Source of the DNA: Phycisphaerales bacterium
GTDB lineage: Bacteria > Planctomycetota > Phycisphaerae > Phycisphaerales > SM1A02
Assembly (NCBI GenBank): GCA_009691805.1
Contig: SIAK01000007.1
Coordinates: 1-64,000, forward strand
Direction of reading: 5' to 3'
Length of the DNA stretch: 64,000 nucleotides
Position 1 is the first letter of the stretch. Each line of letters opens with the position of its first letter. Of this stretch, positions 43,467 through 53,505 are shown in pieces. Position numbers and translations under genes: made by a program. The notes under the pieces were generated by a model that was given only the letters and a program-made list of their open reading frames with translations, was not told the origin of the DNA and did not search any database.

Positions 43467-43874
43467 ATGGCAACTTCACTGCGCTGCACTGTCGTCACAC
43501 CGTCCGCATCCATCCTCGAAGTGGACGCGACCTATGTCGCCTTCCCCGCGTGGGATGGATCGAAGGGTGTGCAAGCTGGTGCCGCTGCGTTTCTCGCGAA
43601 GCTTGGCGAGGGGGTGCTCCGTGTGGACGGTGTTGGTGGATCGAAGCGATTCGTGATTGATGGTGGCTTCGCTCAGATGCAAGGCGAGACGCTGACGATT
43701 CTCGCGGACTCCGCAACTCCCATTGATCAGGTTGACGCAGCGAAGGCAAGCCAAGAACTCGACGCGGCCAACGCTGATGTGAATAAGCGCGGAACGATTG
43801 CCGAGCGTGCGACGATCGAGCGCCGTCAACGCGCCGCACGCGCGAAACTCGCTGTTGCGCGTCCGATTCGCTGA
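43467..43874 (+). CDS. atpC: F0F1 ATP synthase epsilon subunit
   Basis: LRCTVVTPSASILEVDATYVAFPAWDGSKGVQAGAAAFLAKLGEGVLRV...FVIDGGFAQMQGETLTILAD. Confidence 0.87.
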   Translation: MATSLRCTVVTPSASILEVDATYVAFPAWDGSKGVQAGAAAFLAKLGEGVLRVDGVGGSKRFVIDGGFAQMQGETLTILADSATPIDQVDAAKASQELDAANADVNKRGTIAERATIERRQRAARAKLAVARPIR

Positions 43875-43886
43875 TACCCTCTCGAA

Positions 43887-44630
43887 ATGCACATCCGCGA
43901 CACGGAAGTCGTGACCGACGAAACTTCGCCCGCGCAAGAAAGCGCAGCGGTTGAAGTGACCTCCATTGATTCCGCCACAACCTCCACGACGACGAAGGCG
44001 CTCCTCTTTGAAGGTGGCGACCTGCCTTGTGGTGACCTTTCACTCACGGCGCGCGTTGAAGCAGCGATTCTTCTCTCGGATCGACCGATCTCCGAAGCAC
44101 GTCTAGCGGAAGTGTTGGGATTCGTTCCGATGAAAGATTGCGAGAACGATGCCGAAGATGGTGCGGCGACTGCAAAGGATTCGAAGGCTATCGCCTCACG
44201 ACGCAAGGCTGCAGTCGATGCGATTCGCACTGCGATTGATGAACTCAATCAGACGTACGCGCAAACCAATCGCGCCTTCCGCATTGAAAGTGTTTCGGGC
44301 GGTCGACAAATGATCACGCTGCCCGCATATGGCGCAATCGTCGCTCGATTGCGCGGCGTCAAGGCGCAAACTCGGCTCTCGCAAGCTGCCGTGGAAACGC
44401 TTTCTATCGTCGCGTATCGGCAACCGATCATGCGCGCGCAACTCGAAGCGATTCGCGGTGTCGCGTGTGGTGAAGTCCTAAAGAGTTTGATGGAACGCCG
44501 ACTCGTGAAGATCACAGGTCGCGCGGAAGAACTCGGTCGACCGATGCTGTACGGCACGACACCTGAGTTCTTGCGCGTGTTCGGCATCGCGTCCATCAGC
44601 GATCTGCCTGAAGCAAAAGATTTGCGCTGA
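43887..44630 (+). CDS. scpB: SMC-Scp complex subunit ScpB
   Basis: VEAAILLSDRPISEARLAEVLG; RLSQAAVETLSIVAYRQPIMRAQLEAIRGVACGEVLKSLMERRLVKITGRAEELGRPMLYGTTPEFLRVFGI. Confidence 0.95.
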   Translation: MHIRDTEVVTDETSPAQESAAVEVTSIDSATTSTTTKALLFEGGDLPCGDLSLTARVEAAILLSDRPISEARLAEVLGFVPMKDCENDAEDGAATAKDSKAIASRRKAAVDAIRTAIDELNQTYAQTNRAFRIESVSGGRQMITLPAYGAIVARLRGVKAQTRLSQAAVETLSIVAYRQPIMRAQLEAIRGVACGEVLKSLMERRLVKITGRAEELGRPMLYGTTPEFLRVFGIASISDLPEAKDLR

Positions 44631-44642
44631 CGATTTCGTGCG

Positions 44643-45167
44643 TTACGTCGGCACGCCGTACAAGACGAGCGCGGAGTTTCGCCAGCGCGCGTCGGTTGTG
44701 ACTTCACGCACAATGAGTGGCGCAATCCATGATGGGATATCAATCGATTCGGATGCGCTGTGCAATTCGATTTCTGCCAACACGAGTGGCAGTGCATGAA
44801 ACTCATCAATCTCCCACACGTGTGCACCAGTCTGCACACGGTGGCGAGTTTTTGAAAGTCGGCGCCCTGCAGTGAGTGGCCATAGCGCGTCAAACTCTTC
44901 TGCAGAAATCACCCGCTCCGTTTCTTGCCGCACAAGTCCACTGCCCTGCTTCACGGTGTGAAAATATTTTCGCGCGCCTGCTGGCGTGGTGACGCATCGC
45001 AATCGACCTTCTGGATACGCGCGCGCTGCGAGTTGCGACTCCGTCATCGAACGATCGAAGTAGCCCTGCTCGATCTTCCAGATCTCAGCGCCGATGGGAA
45101 TCGTCGGCAGCGCCCGCAGCACGAAGACGCGCTCAATCTCTTCGGCGCAACTCACGCGATCGACCAC
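44643..45167 (-). CDS. CYTH domain protein (triphosphate tunnel metalloenzyme family)
   Basis: N-terminal EIERVFVL (ExExK-like), VRQETERVISAEEFDALWPLT, WEIDEFHALPLVLAEIEL. Confidence 0.82.
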   Translation of the reverse strand: MVDRVSCAEEIERVFVLRALPTIPIGAEIWKIEQGYFDRSMTESQLAARAYPEGRLRCVTTPAGARKYFHTVKQGSGLVRQETERVISAEEFDALWPLTAGRRLSKTRHRVQTGAHVWEIDEFHALPLVLAEIELHSASESIDIPSWIAPLIVREVTTDARWRNSALVLYGVPT

Positions 45168-46291
45168 TGCGCGACGAGATTCGCAAGAAGCTGTTTAAGA
45201 TTCACGTTCGCGTGCAGTTCACTCTCTGCTCGTGCGAGAAGATCCGTGCGGCGCACGCAAGCATCGAGCATGTCGACTTCATTCGATTGCGCTGCACGTG
45301 CCATCGCGTCGCGCAATCGGCGCGCAAGCAGGAGCGCGAGCATGCGAAAACCTTGCCTATTTGCCGCTTCTTTCGAGGTCTTCGGATTCTCCTTCACCAT
45401 CGCCTCGGCAATCTCATCGACACGTAACGCAAACTGCTCGCCAACACTCGCGTCGAACCGTCCACGCTCAAGCGCATCGAGTTTCGCGCCGAGGTCATCC
45501 GACCAACTCTGCAGTCCATACTTCGCTGCGAGGATCGCAACACCAGGCGATCCGTCTGCGAAATTGCGAATCCACTCCGCATGCTCACCTGCGATTGCTC
45601 CGCGTTCCATCCATTGATGCATGCTCTCGCGATCGAGCGGCGAGAATCCAACGCGCTGGCATCGCGAACGAATCGTGGGCAACAAGCGATCCTCTTGGGT
45701 GGTGCACAGCACGATGTACGTTCCCGGAGGCGGCTCTTCGAGTGTCTTCAACAACGCGTTCTGTCCGTTCGCGTCGAGCAACTCTGCCTCATCGATGATG
45801 AACATCTTTCCGTGCCCAAGATAAGCCGTCTTCCACACAGGGCTCTCGAGACTCTTGCCATCGCCAATGGGGCCGCCGAGCATGAGTTCGCGCAGAAGAT
45901 CAAGTGGAATGTTCGTCTGCTTGCGCTCGCGCACTTCGCGAATCGATGACGACTCCACAAGCTCCTTGCGAATCACATGCAAGTCTGGATGCGCTCCCAC
46001 GTCGATGAGCGACGACGCGCGCGTTCCTCGCGGCGCTTTGAACTCCGCGATGTGCGCGGGCGTGGTCTCCGCATCAAGCAGCAATCGCGCAAGCTCCGTC
46101 GCGGCTAGAAATTTTCCCGTGCCCGCCGGACCATGAAAAATCCACGCGTGTGGAAAGTGCGCGCCACGCAATGCTGTTGTGAGTGCTCGCACCGCAGCGT
46201 CCTGTCCAAGCACGACGGGACCATGAAACACACGTATCGCTTCACGCTCAGCGGGAGCAGCATCAAGTCGAGTTCGTCGTTCACGCGCCAT
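45152..46291 (-). CDS. holB: DNA polymerase III subunit delta'
   Basis: HAWIFHGPAGTGKFLAATELARLLL; MFIIDEAELLDANGQNALLKTLEEPPPGTYIVLCTTQEDRLLPTIRSRCQ. Confidence 0.93.
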   Translation of the reverse strand: MARERRTRLDAAPAEREAIRVFHGPVVLGQDAAVRALTTALRGAHFPHAWIFHGPAGTGKFLAATELARLLLDAETTPAHIAEFKAPRGTRASSLIDVGAHPDLHVIRKELVESSSIREVRERKQTNIPLDLLRELMLGGPIGDGKSLESPVWKTAYLGHGKMFIIDEAELLDANGQNALLKTLEEPPPGTYIVLCTTQEDRLLPTIRSRCQRVGFSPLDRESMHQWMERGAIAGEHAEWIRNFADGSPGVAILAAKYGLQSWSDDLGAKLDALERGRFDASVGEQFALRVDEIAEAMVKENPKTSKEAANRQGFRMLALLLARRLRDAMARAAQSNEVDMLDACVRRTDLLARAESELHANVNLKQLLANLVAQWSIA

Positions 46292-46330
46292 ATCGAGAGC
46301 ATCCTACGCGCGTGTTGCGCCACACCATCG

Positions 46331-47347
46331 TCACGGAACTTCTACAAGTCGCGGCGCTTGCGGTCTCCGTGAATTCGGCGCATCGCCGGCCTTGAATTGA
46401 ATCTCCACAGGCTCGCCGTTCACAAGATGCGCTGGATACTTGTCGAACAACACTTCGACTTCTGGTGCGAAGAGCGTGCTGCGCGAGTCATAGGCGCTCG
46501 AATCGAAGTGCCCGATTGTCACGACGCTCGTCTCGCTGTCTTCGTCGTGATGGAACCACGCTTCTTCACGTTGTGCCCGCAATCGCGCGGCGAATTGCTC
46601 CGCGGACGCTTTGCACTGCTCGTACTTGATGCTCGCATCACCGAATGTGCTCCACGCGGCAAGTTGCAGTGTGTAGAGCGGCTTAGTGTTGGGGAAACGC
46701 GCGCGCAGCGTTCGCAAGTCATACGGCGCGGGTGGACCAACATCGCCCGACGAAATCCGTACGAGCATCGCGGATTGAAACGCGCGGCGACCATTCGAGT
46801 GAATCGTCTTCACCTTCTTGAACGCTTCCTTTGCTGCGGGATCACTCGGCGATGGGTATCGCCCTGTGACAATCGCAGAACCTTTGCCCACGCGTTCAAC
46901 GCGCACATCTTGAAGGTCAGGCAACTGCGCGGTGATGCCAGCGATCGCACTGCGAGCCATCTCCGCATGCGATTCTCCTGTGAAGCTCAGAAGCAAGATC
47001 GCCCAGCGAAGATCACTCTCTGGATTGGTCGTGGTCGTCTTCGATCCGGACTTCGGCGCGCTCGGAGTTTTCCCACGCGCGAGCGGATCGGCTCGCGAGA
47101 GATTGTCCGTCGTGCGAAACGACGCTGGATCATCAAGCACAACATCGCCGTCACTCACAAGCGCGCTCGAACTGCCCTGCTTCGAACTCGCACTCGGCAT
47201 GCTTGGAAACGCTCCGCTCGACGACGTCTTCTTCTTTCCATCATCGCAACCAATCACACTGAGCGCGACCATCGCGAACGCGAGACACAAGTAAGCGCTC
47301 GCCGTAGCGGTGATAAAAATCGGGTTTGCGAGCGAGAGATTTTTCAT
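46331..47347 (-). CDS. lipoprotein of unknown function with SPOR-like C-terminal segment
   Basis: Lipobox AMVALSVIGCDDGKKK; YTLQLAAWSTFGDASIKYEQCKASAEQFAARLRAQREEAWFHHDEDSETSVVTIGHF. Confidence 0.6.
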   Translation of the reverse strand: MKNLSLANPIFITATASAYLCLAFAMVALSVIGCDDGKKKTSSSGAFPSMPSASSKQGSSSALVSDGDVVLDDPASFRTTDNLSRADPLARGKTPSAPKSGSKTTTTNPESDLRWAILLLSFTGESHAEMARSAIAGITAQLPDLQDVRVERVGKGSAIVTGRYPSPSDPAAKEAFKKVKTIHSNGRRAFQSAMLVRISSGDVGPPAPYDLRTLRARFPNTKPLYTLQLAAWSTFGDASIKYEQCKASAEQFAARLRAQREEAWFHHDEDSETSVVTIGHFDSSAYDSRSTLFAPEVEVLFDKYPAHLVNGEPVEIQFKAGDAPNSRRPQAPRLVEVP

Positions 47348-47586
47348 AGGTTGAAGAGACTCGATGGCTAAGAACTGCCGCCCTCTCATCGCGCTGAAGC
47401 GGATTTTTCAGCCTCCCGTGCGCGCGCAAATCATGCGGGTACTCGGGTCGATTTGGCTCACTTTCATAACCCTAGTCTTGAGCAAATCTTGTGGTTTTGG
47501 TGGATTGACTGCACTACGGAGTGTGGATCGTAGCAATCCTTCAAGTCGTGCGGGTCATTCCGACGATGACTCAGCGGGCAGGATGG

Positions 47587-47673
47587 GAAGCCAGCTCGCG
47601 TGGACTGGCTTCTTCCCCAGTTCGAGAACCATGGATGGTTATTCTCGATCCGGCAGCCGAGGAAAAAACCTCG
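47587..47673 (+). promoter_or_regulatory. structured leader with three consecutive hairpins upstream of the flgM-like gene
   Basis: gaagccag-N10-ctggcttc (47587-47612); cgag-aacca-tgga-tggtt-att-ctcg (47623-47647); cgagg-aaaaaa-cctcg (47658-47673); aaggag at about 47680, ATG 47692. Confidence 0.55.
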
Positions 47674-47691
47674 TCTCCCAAGGAGTTTGCA

Positions 47692-48006
47692 ATGCCCCAT
47701 GTAGGCAACGTCAGTAGTGTTGGTTTGAGTTCGAACCCTGCAATCACCGCGGCAACTGCCGCGCGACGATTTGCAGGAACGAACGCGACAGAGCGAACAG
47801 CGAGTGCGCCGTCAGAGTCAGTGATTCGTGGTGAAGACCGAGTTGAGGTCTCCGACACGGCACGCTGGATGTCCGAACTCCGCAGTATGCCGGACGTTCG
47901 TGCTGACAAGGTGGCCGCAGCGCGTGAAGCAATTGCACGCGGCGACTTCGATACCGACGAGCGTTTAGCCGTCGCGATCGAGCGCATAATCGAAGATCTC
48001 GATTGA
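47692..48006 (+). CDS. flgM: FlgM-like anti-sigma-28 factor
   Basis: VEVSDTARWMSELRSMPDVRADKVAAAREAIARGDFDTDERLAVAIERIIEDLD matches the FlgM core. Confidence 0.8.
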   Translation: MPHVGNVSSVGLSSNPAITAATAARRFAGTNATERTASAPSESVIRGEDRVEVSDTARWMSELRSMPDVRADKVAAAREAIARGDFDTDERLAVAIERIIEDLD

Positions 48007-48154
48007 AACATCGTCGCGGTCACTCCGCGGCGAGGCGACAATTTCAAGATGACGAAGCAACCACTGCCTGAGCCGGCGGTGGTCGTTTCGTTTTTGCGGA
48101 TGCTTCTCGCTGTTCGCAAGCAACGCGACGGGCACAAGTCGTTAGTTTAAGCCT

Positions 48155-51100
48155 ATGTCACGACCCGCCCTGCTCGCGCGAGCTGTCGCGCCGTTCGCCC
48201 TGTCGTCTATCACAACTCTGGCGGGCGTGATGTGCATGCCCACAACCAGTGCGCTCGCTGCGCCGCAAGCGGCGCCTGTTGTCGGCTTGCGCGCGGCGGA
48301 TCCATCGCGACACGCGATCGTTGGTGCGACCGTGACCACGAAGCCAGGCACGACGATCGAGCACGCGACGATTCTCATTCGCGATGGCGTGATTGAAGCT
48401 GTCGGCGCCGACCTCGCGATCCCTGCGGGTTACCGCGTGTGGGACGCGAAGGATCGCGTCATCCTTCCTGCGTTCATCGAATCAGCGCTCTGCGTGGACA
48501 GCGCCGAACTCGCGAAGTCGTACGCGAGACTTCCGGGCGCGCATTGGAGCGAACACGTCACTCCGCAACTTGAAGGCGAACAACTCACATTGCCCGATGC
48601 GACGGCGGAAGAACTTCGCAAACTTGGATTCGCAATCGCGCGGGTCTTGCCGAAGGATGGAATTTTTCGCGGCACTAGCGACACGCGCTTGCTCGTCGGT
48701 GCTGCATCGACAACGACTACGGCCTCTACGCGCGCGCTCGAACTTGCTGCGGACGAAGTGCTCTTCGTTGGTGCGAAGCCGAGGCGTTCGTTTGATCCAG
48801 GCAGCATGATGCCTGGTGTTGGAACTCCTGGCATCGCAACTCCCGCGCGGCCAACAGGCGCGGAAGAAGAATGGACGAACTATCCGTCTTCGCTCATGGG
48901 TTCGATCGCGGTGCTGCGTCAAGGATTTCTCGATGGTCAATGGCGCGACGCAACACTCGATGCATTCGCGAACGCCGATGGCACTGGCTCGCTGCCTCCA
49001 CTCGAAGCAGATGCGCTTGATGCGCTCGTCGATTGCGTGCGCGGCAAGCAGCGCGTGATGTTCGACGCGAGTGATGAGCTCGATGTGCTTCGCTTTGCAT
49101 CGCTCGCGCGCGAACTTCAACTGAACGCGACGATGCTCACAAGTGGGCTCGAGTTCCGTTCGGAAGTCGATGTGCTCGCAACAAAGTTGCCGCTCATCGT
49201 TGCACTCGACTTCCCCACCGCGCCCGATCTCACCTCGCCAACTGCATCCGAAGGTGTGTCGCTCGCGGAACTTCTCACGTGGCGTTACGCGCCGACAAAT
49301 CCCAAACGCATGCTCAACGGCGGTGCGACGATCGCGATCACCACGAATCGACTCACGGATCGCGCGGTGTTCCGCAAGCGTCTCGCAGAAGCGCTTCGTC
49401 ATGGACTCACGAAAGATGAAGCGCTCGCGGCACTCACAACAACGCCCTCTGCAATGCTGGGCATCAGCGCACGCGCAGGCACGCTTGAGCCTGGCAAGAT
49501 TGCTAACTTCATCGTGAGTAAGGGCGATCCGTTCGTCGCGGACTCTGAGTTCGAGAGTCTGTGGATCGCGGGTGCGCCTACGCGGCTTCCCGAACCACAA
49601 CCGTCGTTGAAGCCGGGGCTCTATCGCGCAGTCAACGGAACGCAACAGTTTGAAATGGACCTCGCGAAGAGTCGCATCAGTGCTGTGCTCGCCGAAGGAA
49701 AGACACTGAAGGCGAAGAAAGTGAAAGTCGATCGCGAACGATTCTCGTTCACCTGTGACGCAACATTCTTTGGCGATGCAACTGCGACGGGCACGCTACG
49801 CGTGAGCGGCGCTGGTTCAGGCGAAGGTTGTGATCTCACGATCGAAACTTCAACAGGTCAACGCGCTGTCGTCGCACTCCTGCGTGAAGGCGATCTTCCA
49901 CCGAGCGATCCATCGAAGACACGCGATGTGGCGAATGTGCAGGCGGACGCAGCACCACCGGTCGATGCTCCGCAAGAAAACTCGACAACGGAAGTCGCCG
50001 CAGCCACCGACGCAACAGCGCCGAAAACTCCGCCGAAAGAAGATCTCTCGCGACTCGCGAAGGAAGTGCTTCCATCCCCACTCGGTGCATTCGGTCGCAC
50101 GCGTGCACCGCTGCAGGGAACAATCTTTCTCAATGACGCAACGGTGTGGACGCTCGCGTCCAACGGCACACTCGCGCAAGGCGATGTGCTCATCGTCGAT
50201 GGAAAAATCGCAGCCGTCGGCGCAGAACTCACGCCACCCGAAGGCGCTGTTGTCCTTGAAGCGAAAGGCAAACATCTCACGCCAGGACTCATCGATTGCC
50301 ACAGCCACACGGGCATTTCTGGCGGCGTCAATGAAGGTGGACAGGCGTGCACCGCGGAAGTGTGGATCGGTGATGTCATTGATCCCAACGACATCAATTG
50401 GTATCGCCAACTTTCGGGCGGACTCGTTGCGGTCAATCAATTGCACGGCAGCGCGAACCCGATGGGCGGACGCAATTCTGTCGTGAAGATCCGTTGGGGA
50501 ACGAATGCAGAACACTTCCGCATGCAAGGCGCGCCATTGGGCATCAAGTTCGCGCTCGGCGAAAACGTCGTGCGCAGCAAGCGTCGCTATCCATCGAGTC
50601 GCATGGGTGTCGTGACCTTTATGGAAGATCAATTTCTCGCCGCGCAGGAATATCGCGCCGCGCATGTGCGCTTTGCAGCGCTCGATCCAGAAACACAAGC
50701 GCGCACGATGCCGCCGCGCCCGGATCTCGAATTGCAAACGCTCGCGGAAGTGCTCGATGGCACGCGACTCGTGCATTGCCACAGTTACCGTCAAGATGAA
50801 ATCTTGCAGATGCTGCGTACTGCGGATCGGTTTGGTTTCAAGATCGGAACGCTCCAACACATCCTTGAGGGATACAAAGTCGCCGACGAAATTGCGAAGC
50901 ATGGTGCGGGCGCGTCGAGTTTCAGCGATTGGTGGGCGTACAAGGAAGAAGTGATGGACGCGATTCCGTGGAATGGTGCGATGCTGCAGAACGCTGGCGT
51001 TCTCGTGAGTTTCAACAGTGACTCCGATGAACTCGCCCGTCACATGAATACCGAAGCCGCGAAGGCGGTGCGCTACGGACAACTTTCTCCCGAAGATGCA

Positions 51101-51589
51101 CTCAAGCTCGTCACACTCAATCCTGCGAAGCAGCTCCACATTGATGCGCGCACGGGTTCGATTGAAGTTGGCAAAGATGCGGATCTTGCGTTGTGGAACG
51201 GCGATCCACTCAGCGCATTCACCCGTTGTGAAATGACTTTCGTCGATGGCGTTCGTCGATTCGATATCAGAGAAGATCAGGCACTGTGGGCAGAAGCAAC
51301 TGCGCGACGCGGTGAACTTCTCTCTGCCGCTGTCGCAGCCTCGGAAGATGCTCCGTCTGCGAGCGGCGGTCGCGAAGGTGGCGGAGGCGAAGGGCGCATG
51401 GGCAGAGGACGCGGACGACCGACGTCATTGCTCGAACGATTGCTTGATGAACGCGAGGATCTCTTGTGGGCACGCGTCGCGCGTGGACTCGACGCATTCC
51501 CTCGCAATGCGGGCGATTGCGGCTGCGAAGAAAACGACACGTCGATGAACAACGCGCAATCGGAAACAGAAGTTGGAGCCGCACGATGA
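48155..51589 (+). CDS. exported amidohydrolase, two amidohydrolase modules (N-terminal one lacks HxH)
   Basis: C-terminal module LTPGLIDCHSHTGISGGVNEG; N-terminal module ILPAFIESALCVDSAE without HxH; KIANFIVSKGDPF and KDADLALWNGDPL composite-domain ends. Confidence 0.87.
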   Translation: MSRPALLARAVAPFALSSITTLAGVMCMPTTSALAAPQAAPVVGLRAADPSRHAIVGATVTTKPGTTIEHATILIRDGVIEAVGADLAIPAGYRVWDAKDRVILPAFIESALCVDSAELAKSYARLPGAHWSEHVTPQLEGEQLTLPDATAEELRKLGFAIARVLPKDGIFRGTSDTRLLVGAASTTTTASTRALELAADEVLFVGAKPRRSFDPGSMMPGVGTPGIATPARPTGAEEEWTNYPSSLMGSIAVLRQGFLDGQWRDATLDAFANADGTGSLPPLEADALDALVDCVRGKQRVMFDASDELDVLRFASLARELQLNATMLTSGLEFRSEVDVLATKLPLIVALDFPTAPDLTSPTASEGVSLAELLTWRYAPTNPKRMLNGGATIAITTNRLTDRAVFRKRLAEALRHGLTKDEALAALTTTPSAMLGISARAGTLEPGKIANFIVSKGDPFVADSEFESLWIAGAPTRLPEPQPSLKPGLYRAVNGTQQFEMDLAKSRISAVLAEGKTLKAKKVKVDRERFSFTCDATFFGDATATGTLRVSGAGSGEGCDLTIETSTGQRAVVALLREGDLPPSDPSKTRDVANVQADAAPPVDAPQENSTTEVAAATDATAPKTPPKEDLSRLAKEVLPSPLGAFGRTRAPLQGTIFLNDATVWTLASNGTLAQGDVLIVDGKIAAVGAELTPPEGAVVLEAKGKHLTPGLIDCHSHTGISGGVNEGGQACTAEVWIGDVIDPNDINWYRQLSGGLVAVNQLHGSANPMGGRNSVVKIRWGTNAEHFRMQGAPLGIKFALGENVVRSKRRYPSSRMGVVTFMEDQFLAAQEYRAAHVRFAALDPETQARTMPPRPDLELQTLAEVLDGTRLVHCHSYRQDEILQMLRTADRFGFKIGTLQHILEGYKVADEIAKHGAGASSFSDWWAYKEEVMDAIPWNGAMLQNAGVLVSFNSDSDELARHMNTEAAKAVRYGQLSPEDALKLVTLNPAKQLHIDARTGSIEVGKDADLALWNGDPLSAFTRCEMTFVDGVRRFDIREDQALWAEATARRGELLSAAVAASEDAPSASGGREGGGGEGRMGRGRGRPTSLLERLLDEREDLLWARVARGLDAFPRNAGDCGCEENDTSMNNAQSETEVGAAR

Positions 51590-52932
51590 TGCACACACCA
51601 TTCGCAAGACTTGTCGGAAAAACCGTCCGTCGCGCGTACACGCTCGCGCCCACTGCAACGCTCGCGTTGGGCGGCGCGGTCTACGCACAAAACTCAACAG
51701 TGCCTTCGAAAGCACAATCGAAACCAATCGCGATCGTGAATGCGATCGTGCATACAGCGACGACGACGCAGCCGATCATCGAACATGGTTGGGTCCTCAT
51801 CGACAACGGCAAAGTGTTGAGCGTGGGCGTGACGCCTGCGGAACTTCCTTCCGGCGTTGACATCGTCGACGCGCAAGGCATGCACCTCTCGCCAGGTTTC
51901 ATGGCGAGCGCGACGCAGCTCGGCCTCATCGAGACGATGCAGGTGGAAGCAACGGATGATCGCACGGAGTACGGAGAGTTTCATCCAGAGTCTGTGCCGG
52001 CGCTCGCGATCAATCCTGATAGCGATTTGCTCGGTGTCGCGCGCAATGCGGGCGTCTTGCTCGCGCTCGTCATGCCACTCGGCGGAAGCGTCAGCGGTAG
52101 CGCGAGTGTCATCAAACTGAATGGTTGGAATGTCGAAGACATCACCGTCGATGCGCGCGTCGGCATCGTCGTGCAGTGGCCACTCGTGGAGGCGAGTAAG
52201 CAATGGTGGACACGCCGGTCGCCGGAAGATCAGAAGAAGCGTCTCACCGAAACGCGCGCAAGGATCGATCGATTCTTTGATGACGCGAAGGCGTGGGTCG
52301 CTGCGAAGTCTGCAGATCCCACCGTCGCGCACGATGAGCGCTTCGAAGCGATGCGTGCGGTGCTTGAAGGTCGCGACAACGTTTTCATGACGGTGGGCAG
52401 CGCCTCGCAAGTTGAAACCGCTGTGCTCTGGGCGAAGGAGCGCGGGCTCCATCCGGTGCTCGTCGGTTCCAATGGTATCTTGGACGAGGCGGATTTCCTC
52501 CGCAATCACGGCGTCCCTGTGATCGTGACGGGCACGCATCAACTTCCCGCGTCCGAAGCGCTCCATCCAAACGCGCCGTATGCAGTGCCTGCCATGCTTT
52601 CGAAAGTCGGCATCCAATTCGCCCTTGCTTCGGGCGATGAACCTGCGCACGAGCGCAATCTTCCGCATAACGCGGCGACTGCGGTTGCATTCGGACTCGA
52701 TCCTGAAGCCGCGCTGCGCAGCATCACCATCGCGCCCGCGCAACTCGCAGGGATCGCGGATCGTTACGGTTCGATTGAACCCGGCAAGAGCGCGACGTTG
52801 ATTCTGACGCGCGGACATCCATTGGAAGTCACTTCAGGAGTCGCGCAAGCGTGGATCGATGGATCTGAACTCAATCTCACCAACCGCCAAACACGCATGA
52901 AGGCGAAGTACGATGAGAAGCCTCGTGATTGA
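51586..52932 (+). CDS. exported amidohydrolase-like protein lacking the HxH motif
   Basis: LSPGFMASATQLGLIET in place of PGLIDxHxH; C-terminal RSITIAPAQLAGIADRYGSIEPGKSATLILTRGHPLE; start overlaps the upstream stop (ATGATG). Confidence 0.8.
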   Translation: MMHTPFARLVGKTVRRAYTLAPTATLALGGAVYAQNSTVPSKAQSKPIAIVNAIVHTATTTQPIIEHGWVLIDNGKVLSVGVTPAELPSGVDIVDAQGMHLSPGFMASATQLGLIETMQVEATDDRTEYGEFHPESVPALAINPDSDLLGVARNAGVLLALVMPLGGSVSGSASVIKLNGWNVEDITVDARVGIVVQWPLVEASKQWWTRRSPEDQKKRLTETRARIDRFFDDAKAWVAAKSADPTVAHDERFEAMRAVLEGRDNVFMTVGSASQVETAVLWAKERGLHPVLVGSNGILDEADFLRNHGVPVIVTGTHQLPASEALHPNAPYAVPAMLSKVGIQFALASGDEPAHERNLPHNAATAVAFGLDPEAALRSITIAPAQLAGIADRYGSIEPGKSATLILTRGHPLEVTSGVAQAWIDGSELNLTNRQTRMKAKYDEKPRD

Positions 52933-52954
52933 TGCTTTTCCTCAACCGTCCACC

Positions 52955-53494
52955 ATGTTCATGCGCACGATTTCCTCCATCTCGCTCTGCCTGCTGCTGA
53001 CTTCCATCGTGGCGTGCGCGCCTTCGATGAAGGATCCGAAGCGTCAGCTCATCAAGCCCATTTCCGCCGACAATCCCGCGACAACAATCGTTGCGCCCGT
53101 TGCGATCGTTCCCCCCGCCTCAACTGCACTCACGTTTTCGGCGACGAAGATCTCGATCTCCGTGCTCTCGCAAATTGACTTCCGCGCGACGCCGCCAAGC
53201 GTGGACGTACGCATCGAATGTCGAGATCAACTCGGTGACTTCTGCAAGGTCGTGGGTGTCTTGAGGATGACCGCGACGGGATCGCTCGCCTCACAAAGCG
53301 CGTACTCGTTTGAAGTTCCACTCACGACACTCAAGGAACAATCCGGGCGCTGGGAAGCCGTGACATCAACCTACGTGGCGCGACTCGCACCACCTTGGGC
53401 AAGTTCCATCGTCGCGGAAAATGTTGTTCAAATCACAGCGACAGTCGACTGCGCCGATGGATCACAGTTGCACGTTTCTGGCGAGATTCGCTAG
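52955..53494 (+). CDS. putative lipoprotein, unknown function
   Basis: Signal/lipobox ISLCLLLTSIVACAPSMK. Confidence 0.65.
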   Translation: MFMRTISSISLCLLLTSIVACAPSMKDPKRQLIKPISADNPATTIVAPVAIVPPASTALTFSATKISISVLSQIDFRATPPSVDVRIECRDQLGDFCKVVGVLRMTATGSLASQSAYSFEVPLTTLKEQSGRWEAVTSTYVARLAPPWASSIVAENVVQITATVDCADGSQLHVSGEIR

Positions 53495-53505
53495 CACGCG
53501 CGCGC

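Noticed and set aside
48049-48150. 33-codon ORF downstream of flgM
   Set aside because: No homology recognised; could be a small gene or noise between flgM and the amidohydrolase gene, so not reported as a feature.
49850-51139. 429-aa minus ORF opposite the amidohydrolase
   Set aside because: Arg/Cys/His-rich shadow translation of a well supported + strand gene.
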